A DNA stretch of 7,263 bases, taken from Clostridia bacterium (GTDB lineage Bacteria > Bacillota > Clostridia > Christensenellales > QALW01). The DNA lies in assembly GCA_017964345.1 (NCBI GenBank), contig JAGCSD010000161.1, forward strand, positions 1-7,263, in the 5' to 3' direction. Below are positions 1 to 5,400 of this stretch, one piece after another (the first letter of the stretch is position 1; every line of letters starts with the position of its first letter). Made by a program: the position numbers and the translations under genes. The notes below the pieces were generated by a model. It was not told where the DNA came from. It worked only from the letters and a program-made list of their open reading frames with translations, and did no database searches.

Positions 1-269
1 ACGCGCTTATAGTGGTTATATACGCCCACAGAAAGCGCAACCTTTGCCTTTTCCTGCCCGATCACGTACTGATCGAGGATCTCCTTGATCTCACGGGGCT
101 TTAATAGCTGTAAGGCTTCCTGGCGATGTGCTTCGTGATGCTCTTCTTCCAGGGAATCCATGCAGTCCTGCACGCATTCCTCGCAGATATACACGCCCGG
201 AGGGCCCGATACGAAAGACAAGCCCGGCTGCGGCATTCTGCCGCAGAAACAGCATCTGATTTCTTCCAT
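1..269 (-). CDS. clpX: ClpX, ATPase subunit of the ClpXP protease (N-terminal part, cut by window edge)
   Basis: Reading leftward from the ATG at 267-269, the first 89 residues of ClpX are visible; the rest lies beyond position 1. ClpX is a hexameric cytoplasmic AAA+ unfoldase that selects substrates and threads them into ClpP. The N-terminal C4 zinc-binding domain shows as Cys6-x-x-Cys9 and Cys29-x-x-Cys32, with the typical GVYICEEC stretch around the second pair. It is followed by the linker KPREIKEILDQYVIGQEKAK and VGVYNHYKR, the conserved lead-in to the Walker A region, which is itself off the window. The start is chosen by a good SD (AAGGAGAT) about 7 bases upstream. Only five residues precede Cys6, whereas many ClpX proteins have roughly ten or more. 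It is the third gene of the tig-clpP-clpX operon, 10 bases after clpP. Family identification is very secure. Confidence 0.96.
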   Translation of the reverse strand, partial: MEEIRCCFCGRMPQPGLSFVSGPPGVYICEECVQDCMDSLEEEHHEAHRQEALQLLKPREIKEILDQYVIGQEKAKVALSVGVYNHYKR

Positions 270-272
270 TCT

Positions 273-282
273 GATCTCCTTA
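273..282 (-). promoter_or_regulatory. clpX ribosome binding site overlapping the clpP stop codon
   Basis: On the minus strand the sequence reads TAAGGAGATC followed by CAGA and the clpX ATG. The TAA is the clpP stop (280-282), and the AAGGAGAT that starts inside it is the clpX SD. This overlap suggests translational coupling: ribosomes finishing clpP sit directly on the clpX initiation site. Coupling is inferred; the overlap is seen directly. Confidence 0.8.
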
Positions 283-864
283 CTGTCTGTGTGTGTAGAT
301 CGCGTCTACCAGCCCGTATTCCAGCGCTTCCTGAGCGGAAAGGAAATGATCGCGCTCGCAATCGGCTTCCAGCTGTTCAAACGATCTGCCGGTGTTCTCC
401 GCCAAAATGTGATTCAGCTTATCCTTGCACTTGCGCAGTTGTTCGGCATGTATCAATACGTCGGTCGTTTGCCCGCGCGCGCCGCCGAGCGCCTGATGGA
501 TCATGATCTCGCTATTGGGTAGAGCGATACGCTTGCCCTTGGCGCCCGAGGAAAGCAAAACCGCCGCCATGCTCGCCGCCATACCGATGCAGATGGTCGA
601 AACCTGCGGTTTGATATAGCGAATGGTGTCATAAATGGCAAGTCCCGCCGTCACGGAACCGCCGGGCGAGTTGATATAGAGCATGATGTCCTTTTCCATA
701 TCGTCCGCCTCCAAAAACAGAAGCTGGGCGACTACGGCATTGGCAAGCTCATCATCGATCTCGCCGCCTAAGAAAATGATACGGTCTTTCAGCAGACGGG
801 AATAGATGTCATACGACCTTTCCCCTCTCCCGTCCTGTTCCACAACATAGGGAATCAACGGCAT
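280..864 (-). CDS. clpP: ClpP, ATP-dependent Clp protease proteolytic subunit
   Basis: A complete 194-residue serine peptidase of family S14, the usual ClpP length. ClpP forms a double-heptamer chamber that degrades proteins delivered by ClpX or ClpC. The catalytic triad falls at the same numbers as in Bacillus subtilis ClpP: Ser98 in GMAASMAA, His123 in MIHQ, and Asp172 in [11 protein letters not shown]. The oxyanion-region motif INSPGGSV lies at 64-71, and the C-terminal [12 protein letters not shown] is standard. The start follows an AGAGGAGA SD (871-878 on the plus strand). Oddities are Ala125 where most ClpPs have Pro (HQPLGG becomes HQALGG) and Ala100 where Gly is common (SMGA becomes SMAA); neither touches the triad. 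It lies 18 bases after tig and 10 before clpX, so one transcript is likely. No separate promoter fits in these gaps. Confidence 0.98.
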   Translation of the reverse strand: MPLIPYVVEQDGRGERSYDIYSRLLKDRIIFLGGEIDDELANAVVAQLLFLEADDMEKDIMLYINSPGGSVTAGLAIYDTIRYIKPQVSTICIGMAASMAAVLLSSGAKGKRIALPNSEIMIHQALGGARGQTTDVLIHAEQLRKCKDKLNHILAENTGRSFEQLEADCERDHFLSAQEALEYGLVDAIYTHRQ

Positions 865-882
865 AATACTTCTCCTCTTTCT

Positions 883-2313
883 TTATTCGGATTTTGCGGT
901 CTTCTTCGCCGCGTCTGTTTTTTTAGCGGCAGGTTTTTTGGCGGGCGCCTTTTTCACGGGTTTTTCCGCCGCCGGTGTTGCCTTATCTGCATCTTCTTTC
1001 TTGGCTGTAGGCTTCTTGGCTGCTTTCTTCACCGCTTTCTTGGCGGGATTCTTTTCTTTCAGGAACGCCATCAACTTGTTCATTTCCGCTACGTCCTTAA
1101 AGTATTCCTTCTGATCGTCGGAAATATTCTTCATTTCTTCCGCGACATGATATTTTTCGGCGTAATCGTCGATCTCCTTTTGGATCTCTTCCTCAGAGGC
1201 GGTGATATTCTCTTGTTTCTTGATCGCATTGAGCGTCAGACGGATCTTCACGGTCTTCTTGGCGCCCTCACGGTACATATCGCGCACCTGCTGGCGCGTC
1301 ATGCCGGTATACTTCAGATAATCGTCGAATTTTAATCCCTGATAGCTCATCCGCATTTCCATATCACGGATCTGCGAATCGATTTCCTGCTCTACCATGC
1401 AGTCGGGAACGTCGATTTCGGCATTCTCGGCAATGGTTTCGACCATCTTGTTTTCCTGCTCGCTCTCTGCCTGTTTCTTCTTATTTTCCATCAGATTCTT
1501 GCGAATATCCGCTTTATACTCTTCCAGCGTATCAAATTCCGAAACGTCTTTGGCAAATTCATCGTCCAGCGCGGGGACCTGCTTTTCTTTAATAGAAAGC
1601 ACCTTGACCTCAAACACGGCTTCCTTGCCTTTAAGGTCGTCAGCATGATAGTCCTCGGGGAACGTGACGTGCAGTGCTTTTTCCTCGCCGATGTTCATAC
1701 CGATCATCTGCTCTTCAAATCCGGGAATAAATGAGTGCGAACCGATCTCGAGCGTTTGGTTTTCCGCCGTGCCGCCTTCAAACTTCACGCCGTCCACACT
1801 GCCGGAATAGTTCAGCCCGACCGTGTCGCCCTCTTTGACGGGGCGATCTTCCACGTCCTCAAAGCGGGACGCGTGCTCCAGCGCGTGATGGATCTCGTGG
1901 TCAACCTCTTCGTCGGTTACAGTATACTCCACCGCTTCGACTTTTATACCGGTATAGGCGCCGAGTTTTACCTCGGGCATTAACGTCACGGTAGCCTTGA
2001 CTTTTACATTGCCTTCGTCGGTGATGTCCTCCAGCTCCACATGGGGCTGATCGACCGGCTGAAGCTCGTGCTCTTTGATCGCCGCTTCATAGGCGTCGGG
2101 AAACAGGTCGTTGAACGCATCCTCGAAAAAGACGCCGGAGCCGTAGTACTGTTCCACCATTCTGCGGGGAGCGTGTCCCTTCCGGAATCCGGGGATCGCG
2201 TAACGGGAACGATTCCGCTGAAAAACGGCTTCCGTTGCTTTGTCCATGGCGTCTTTGCCGATCTCAAAGCAAATTACCGCTTGATTTTTTTCGTTTTTTG
2301 TCATAGTGCTCAT
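883..2313 (-). CDS. tig: Trigger factor, ribosome-associated chaperone and peptidyl-prolyl isomerase, with Lys/Ala-rich tail
   Basis: A 476-residue trigger factor, which binds the ribosome at the exit tunnel and shields emerging chains. The ribosome-binding domain (about 1-115) carries the signature GFRKG at 42-46. An FKBP-type PPIase domain follows (about 150-242; EGDTVGLNYSG at 161-171, FIPGFEEQMIGM at 195-206, and the VTFPEDYH region). The SurA-like C-terminal domain spans about 243-421. Residues 422-476 form an extra low-complexity tail with 19 Lys, 16 Ala and 6 Pro in 55 residues, mostly as KK pairs, ending AKKTAKSE. The start at 2313 has GGAGG seven bases upstream. A longer frame starting at 2379 is excluded because that region contains the promoter. 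It is the first gene of the tig-clpP-clpX operon. Identity is secure; the role of the tail is unknown. Confidence 0.97.
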   Translation of the reverse strand: MSTMTKNEKNQAVICFEIGKDAMDKATEAVFQRNRSRYAIPGFRKGHAPRRMVEQYYGSGVFFEDAFNDLFPDAYEAAIKEHELQPVDQPHVELEDITDEGNVKVKATVTLMPEVKLGAYTGIKVEAVEYTVTDEEVDHEIHHALEHASRFEDVEDRPVKEGDTVGLNYSGSVDGVKFEGGTAENQTLEIGSHSFIPGFEEQMIGMNIGEEKALHVTFPEDYHADDLKGKEAVFEVKVLSIKEKQVPALDDEFAKDVSEFDTLEEYKADIRKNLMENKKKQAESEQENKMVETIAENAEIDVPDCMVEQEIDSQIRDMEMRMSYQGLKFDDYLKYTGMTRQQVRDMYREGAKKTVKIRLTLNAIKKQENITASEEEIQKEIDDYAEKYHVAEEMKNISDDQKEYFKDVAEMNKLMAFLKEKNPAKKAVKKAAKKPTAKKEDADKATPAAEKPVKKAPAKKPAAKKTDAAKKTAKSE

Positions 2314-2320
2314 AAATGTA

Positions 2321-2325
2321 CCTCC
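2321..2325 (-). promoter_or_regulatory. tig ribosome binding site
   Basis: GGAGG on the minus strand, seven bases before the ATG at 2311-2313. It decides the tig start: the upstream in-frame ATG at 2377-2379 has no SD and lies inside the -35 element of the promoter. Confidence 0.85.
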
Positions 2326-2350
2326 AAGCTCATTCATAACAATCGGAGAT

Positions 2351-2379
2351 ATTATAGCACAGACCGAGCAATTAGGCAA
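2351..2379 (-). promoter_or_regulatory. Promoter of the tig-clpP-clpX operon (sigma-A type, extended -10)
   Basis: On the minus strand: -35 TTGCCT (2374-2379), a 17-base spacer, and a perfect -10 TATAAT (2351-2356) preceded by TG one base upstream (TGCTATAAT). The predicted transcription start is near 2344, giving a leader of about 31 bases before the tig ATG. No CIRCE-type inverted repeat is present. Confidence 0.85.
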
Positions 2380-2442
2380 TCATAATTGAGTTTTTTTGGC
2401 TAACTTTCGTCAAATTTTTATATTAAAGCAAGAAAAAAGTAC

Positions 2443-2471
2443 TTGAAAAGCAGATTTTTTTATGATAGAAT
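2443..2471 (+). promoter_or_regulatory. Promoter of rqcH (sigma-A type, extended -10, A/T-rich upstream)
   Basis: -35 TTGAAA (2443-2448), a 17-base spacer, and -10 TAGAAT (2466-2471) with TG one base before it (TGATAGAAT). A/T-rich runs at about 2412-2440 resemble an UP element. The predicted start near 2478 coincides with the first base of the AGGAGG ribosome binding site (2478-2483), so the leader would be only about 15 bases. The two divergent -35 elements are separated by 63 bases. Confidence 0.8.
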
Positions 2472-2492
2472 AGGCTCAGGAGGATTCCGGAT

Positions 2493-3599
2493 ATGCCCAT
2501 GGACGGTTTGACGATCGGAGCGATCGTTTTTGAATTGAACGAAGCTCTCGCCGGAGGACGGATTGATAAAGTCAATCAACCGGAAAATGATGAAATCCAT
2601 CTGCTTCTGTATGCCGGCGGTGAACAGCGCAAACTGTTGATATGCACCGGTGCCGCCAACGCGCGTCTGCATCTGACGGAAATTTCAAAAAGCAATCCCC
2701 CGTCCGCCTCGCCGTTTTGCATGCTTCTGCGCAAGCATTTGACCGGCGCGCGCTTCCTGCGCGCAAGGCAGGTAGAAAACGAGCGTATCGTGTTCTTGTC
2801 CCTTGAAGGGCGCAACGACTTCCATGAGCCCGAAGAAAAACGGCTGATCGTCGAAATCATGGGCAAACACAGCAACCTGATCCTGACCGATCAGAACGGC
2901 AGGATATTGGATTGCATCCGTCGCGTGAACGCCGCTATGAGCCGCATTCGCCAGCTGCAGCCGGGTCTTTCCTACCGCTTGCCGCCTTCGCAAGGGCGAA
3001 CGGATCCTTTTACCCATTCTCCGGAAACCATCTCTTCTCCGCGTTATTTAGCGGATTCTTTTACGGGACTGTCGCGCCAGGCGGCGGAAGAAATCTATGC
3101 GCGCGCGGAAAGCAGTACGCTTAAATCCGCGTTTGACGGTTATATCGATCTATACCGCACGCATACGTTTTCCCCCGTTGTGCTTGTAGACGAACAGAAT
3201 GAACCGCTGGATTATTTTGCCGTCAAACAAATGCGCTTTCAGGACGCACGGCAGAAACCGTACGATTCGCTCTCACTCGCGATTGACGCCTGCGTCAGCG
3301 AACGCGACGCGGCACTGCGGCGTCAGGAACGCGCACGTGATCTCAGGCAGAAAATCCGTTCGCTGATCGAAAAAACGGAAAAAAAACGGGCACAGCAGGC
3401 GGAAAAGGCGCAGGAATGCGCCGAAATGGAAACCCTGCGCATCAGCGGCGAGTTGCTGACCGCCAACCTGTTCCGCGTACCGCGCGGCGCGAGCGAGATC
3501 TCTCTGCCCAATTTTTATGATGATATGCGCCCGTTTTCCATTCCGCTTGATCCCACTTTATCCGGCGCCGCCAACGCACAGAAGTTTTTCAAGAAATAA
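2493..3599 (+). CDS. rqcH: RqcH/NFACT protein, N-terminal fragment ending at an in-frame TAA
   Basis: The first 368 residues of an RqcH (YloA/FbpA, NFACT family) protein. RqcH binds stalled, split 50S subunits and recruits tRNA-Ala to add C-terminal alanine tails to the nascent chain. The NFACT-N domain (about 1-170) starts MPMDGLTIGAIVFEL and contains SPFCMLLRKHL (73-83) and VEIMGKHSNLIL (120-131). Glu121-Ile122-Met123 matches the EIM motif of B. subtilis RqcH at the same numbers, while the Asp97-Arg98 pair is Glu97-Arg98 here. Helix-hairpin-helix and coiled-coil segments follow (highly charged helix about 262-325). The frame hits TAA at 3597-3599 after QKFFKK, in the middle of the conserved AQKYFKKYxKLKxA stretch, so this product lacks the NFACT-R domain. 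The ATG at 2493 has AGGAGG nine bases upstream. Whether any functional product is made depends on whether the stop is real. Confidence 0.93.
   Translation: MPMDGLTIGAIVFELNEALAGGRIDKVNQPENDEIHLLLYAGGEQRKLLICTGAANARLHLTEISKSNPPSASPFCMLLRKHLTGARFLRARQVENERIVFLSLEGRNDFHEPEEKRLIVEIMGKHSNLILTDQNGRILDCIRRVNAAMSRIRQLQPGLSYRLPPSQGRTDPFTHSPETISSPRYLADSFTGLSRQAAEEIYARAESSTLKSAFDGYIDLYRTHTFSPVVLVDEQNEPLDYFAVKQMRFQDARQKPYDSLSLAIDACVSERDAALRRQERARDLRQKIRSLIEKTEKKRAQQAEKAQECAEMETLRISGELLTANLFRVPRGASEISLPNFYDDMRPFSIPLDPTLSGAANAQKFFKK
3597..3599 (+). other. In-frame TAA interrupting rqcH
   Basis: The frame reads Phe-Lys-Lys-TAA-Ala-Lys-Leu-Lys-Thr-Ala-Lys-Arg-Arg. Family members have a Tyr at the interrupted position, so a single change from TAT or TAC to TAA explains it. 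There is no frame change: codon 369 of 557 is the stop, and the same frame continues to the normal TAA at 4161-4163. It may be a sequence error, a real nonsense mutation, or a readthrough site. Confidence 0.85.
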
Positions 3600-3605
3600 G
3601 CCAAG

Positions 3606-4163
3606 TTGAAAACGGCAAAGCGGCGTTTAGATCAGCAAACGGCGGAAACCGCGCGCGAAAACGAATTTCTCTCCGACTTGGCGGATTCACTGGAAACCTG
3701 CGAAACAGCGGAGGATCTGGCGGATATCCGCCGTGAACTGGAGGCAAAGAACTACCTCAAAACGTCGAAAACAAACCGGAAGGAAACACCGAGCAAGCCG
3801 ATGCACTTTCTCTCTTCCGCCGGATTAGATATTTTTGTGGGCAAAAACAATACGCAGAACGACCGGCTGACTCTGCATTTTGCTTCACCGGACGATCTGT
3901 GGTTCCACACGCGGGATATACACGGTTCCCACGTCATTCTCCACGCTGAAAACGCGGACGAACGGTCCATTGAGGAAGCCGCCATGCTCGCCGCGCATTT
4001 CTCAAAAGGACGGCAGGACACCGTCGTTCCGGTCGACTGTACGCGCCGCCGTTTTGTTAAAAAGCCCGCCGGATGCTTACCCGGCAAAGTGATCTATACC
4101 CATCAAAACACCTATTTCATCCGCGCTGATTCTGCAAAAATCAAAGAGCTCCGGCGACTGTAA
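3606..4163 (+). CDS. rqcH: RqcH/NFACT protein, C-terminal fragment (NFACT-R domain)
   Basis: Continuation of rqcH in the same frame after the TAA at 3597-3599; residues 372-556 if counted through. It begins with the second half of the coiled coil (LKTAKRRL onward, rich in Glu and Arg) and then the NFACT-R domain, formerly DUF814 (about 437-556). Visible hallmarks are SAGLDIFVGKNN, DDLWFHTRDIHGSHV (468-481), the charged TRRRFVKKP stretch, and GKVIYTHQNTYFI. Full length without the stop would be 556 residues, close to the family norm of about 560-580, so nothing else is missing. The possible TTG start at 3606 has no SD and lies inside a conserved helix, so independent translation is doubtful. 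The fragment has kept strong conservation, which argues for recent or artefactual interruption. Confidence 0.88.
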   Translation: MKTAKRRLDQQTAETARENEFLSDLADSLETCETAEDLADIRRELEAKNYLKTSKTNRKETPSKPMHFLSSAGLDIFVGKNNTQNDRLTLHFASPDDLWFHTRDIHGSHVILHAENADERSIEEAAMLAAHFSKGRQDTVVPVDCTRRRFVKKPAGCLPGKVIYTHQNTYFIRADSAKIKELRRL

Positions 4164-4287
4164 TCATACGCGCATTTCTCGTTTTTGACAATTGTTCCGT
4201 TTCGTATTTGACACAATACTATTTCCTTTTTACCTGTTTCGTTTTCTTACGCCCGGAAGGACGGTAAAATACAAAGGAGGTGCCGCT
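4164..4287 (+). promoter_or_regulatory. Intergenic region with paired TTGACA motifs and a strong ribosome binding site
   Basis: This 124-base gap holds two exact TTGACA hexamers (4185-4190 and 4208-4213), 23 bases apart within similar T-rich surroundings. Neither has a convincing TATAAT-like element at 16-18 bases; the best after the second is TACCTG (4231-4236). TAAAAT at 4265-4270 lacks a good -35. AAAGGAGG (4273-4280) lies seven bases before the ATG at 4288 and fixes the start of the next gene. No GC-rich hairpin followed by a T-run is visible, so transcription may also read through from rqcH. Confidence 0.5.
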
Positions 4288-5391
4288 ATGAAACATACCC
4301 TGCTCTGTGCAGGCTCAGTACTTCTCGCGTTCATGCTCGCATTCTCGGTTCTACCGGGATTGCCGTTGATCGCATCCGGAAGTTCGGTCCCCCTGGGAAG
4401 CAATCTGATCGAAGATGCTTCCTCCACGTTTACCGACATCACCAACTTATCACAGACCCACTGGACGGGCACAGTCGGCAGTCCGACCGTTTCTCTGATA
4501 ACGGATGCCGAAACCGGTACTTGTTTGTCCTTTATCCCCAATAGTTCCTACAGCTCGCCCGCCCTGAATCTGGCATACTATCTATCGGGCGCGAACGCGC
4601 TGTCGGGACAGTACTATCTTTCTTTTCAGTATAAAATCACCTATCTTTCGGGCGCAGATATTCCGACCGCTCCGTTCGGGGTGACGATCCGCACCAACAC
4701 GCAAACGAGTTTTTCGCCCCAAAATCCGAATGGACAGTTTTATGCGGACTTACCCTCCGCGGAAGAATCGCAAGCGGGCGTATGGTATACCTATACGACG
4801 TCTTTCGACATATCGGACGCCGATCTCGCCATCCAAGACCGCAACTGGAGATTCTGTCTGCACCGTATCGAAACAGACGCAGTAGCAAGTATCGCCATCG
4901 ACAACATATCTCTGCGTCGTTATGATGAAACCTTGCTTGCGCACGGTGTGACGAGCGCGCAGACATGGGTGGAAAATGAAGCGGTATTCGTCAGTGACAC
5001 AAACTATTCCGATCCGTATGAAGATATTACGCTGGATCTTGTTCTGACCAACGGAACGGTCACCTATGTGATTCCCGCTTTTTGGGACGGCGGACGTGTA
5101 TGGCGTGTGCGTTTTGTGTGTCCTTCCGCCGGCACATGGACGTATACGACCACCTGTAACGTTACAACCGATACCGGACTGCACGGACAAACCGGTACGC
5201 TCACCTGCACCGCGTACAACGGAGACCTTGCCGTCTATCAGCACGGTTTTATAAAAACCGCACCGAATACAAAGTACTTTATGTATGACGACGGCACGCC
5301 GTTCTTCTACCTCGGTGACACACACTGGAGTTTGGGAGCCGAAACCCCCGAAATGATTGAAACCGTTGGCGCGCATCGGCAAAGCCAGTGA
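4288..5391 (+). CDS. Secreted glycoside hydrolase, DUF5060/DUF4038 (GH140-like) family, N-terminal fragment ending at an in-frame TGA
   Basis: The first 367 residues of a large extracellular enzyme. Residues 1 to about 31 form a signal peptide: MKH, then a hydrophobic core (LLCAGSVLLAFMLAFSVLPG) and a likely cleavage region near IASGSS. Residues about 35-216 look like a jelly-roll carbohydrate-binding module, ending in IAIDNISLRRYD, as CBM4/9/22-like domains often do; the exact family is not resolved. Residues about 221-315 match DUF5060, with ITLDLVLTNGTVTYVIPAFWDGG and AGTWTYTTTCN. From Tyr330 the DUF4038 apiosidase-like barrel begins (DDGTPFFYLGDTHWSL). The frame stops at TGA 5389-5391, in the first part of the barrel, so this fragment alone cannot be catalytic. 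The start at 4288 is set by AAAGGAGG; an upstream in-frame start at 4192 lacks an SD. The substrate is probably a plant or host glycan, but it is not determined here. Confidence 0.88.
   Translation: MKHTLLCAGSVLLAFMLAFSVLPGLPLIASGSSVPLGSNLIEDASSTFTDITNLSQTHWTGTVGSPTVSLITDAETGTCLSFIPNSSYSSPALNLAYYLSGANALSGQYYLSFQYKITYLSGADIPTAPFGVTIRTNTQTSFSPQNPNGQFYADLPSAEESQAGVWYTYTTSFDISDADLAIQDRNWRFCLHRIETDAVASIAIDNISLRRYDETLLAHGVTSAQTWVENEAVFVSDTNYSDPYEDITLDLVLTNGTVTYVIPAFWDGGRVWRVRFVCPSAGTWTYTTTCNVTTDTGLHGQTGTLTCTAYNGDLAVYQHGFIKTAPNTKYFMYDDGTPFFYLGDTHWSLGAETPEMIETVGAHRQSQ
5389..5391 (+). other. In-frame TGA interrupting the glycoside hydrolase
   Basis: The frame reads Ala-His-Arg-Gln-Ser-Gln-TGA-Phe-Thr-Val-Met-Gln-Ser-Glu-Pro. 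DUF4038 proteins typically have Gly-Phe-(Asn/Thr)-Val-(Ile/Tyr)-Gln here, so TGA replaces an expected Gly, one base from GGA. Downstream the same frame stays open for 624 codons to the window end, so no indel is involved. Confidence 0.85.
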
Positions 5392-5400
5392 TTTACCGTC

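Noticed and set aside
2314..2379. A longer trigger factor start at 2379, adding 22 residues
   Set aside because: That stretch contains the -35 and -10 elements of the operon promoter, the ATG has no SD, and GGAGG sits correctly before the ATG at 2313.
2331..2460. CIRCE (HrcA) operator upstream of the clp operon
   Set aside because: No TTAGCACTC-N9-GAGTGCTAA-like inverted repeat is present.
4140..4200. Intrinsic terminator after rqcH
   Set aside because: T-runs are present but no stable GC-rich inverted repeat precedes them.
4192..4287. A hydrolase start at 4192, adding 32 residues
   Set aside because: There is no SD at that point, and the ATG at 4288 has AAAGGAGG seven bases upstream and begins a proper signal peptide.
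4288..4311. Lipoprotein signal around Cys7 of the hydrolase
   Set aside because: Cys7 is preceded by Thr-Leu-Leu, not a lipobox such as L-A-G-C, and is too close to the N-terminus for the hydrophobic core to come before it.
4750..5382. A 210-codon open frame on the minus strand
   Set aside because: It is antisense to the DUF5060 region, has no recognisable domain or SD, and the plus-strand frame shows clear family motifs.
5389..5391. TGA read as Gly (code 25, Gracilibacteria type) or as Trp (code 4)
   Set aside because: clpP, tig and the rest of the hydrolase contain many Gly and Trp residues, encoded only by GGN and TGG; one TGA in over 2,000 codons does not fit a reassigned code.
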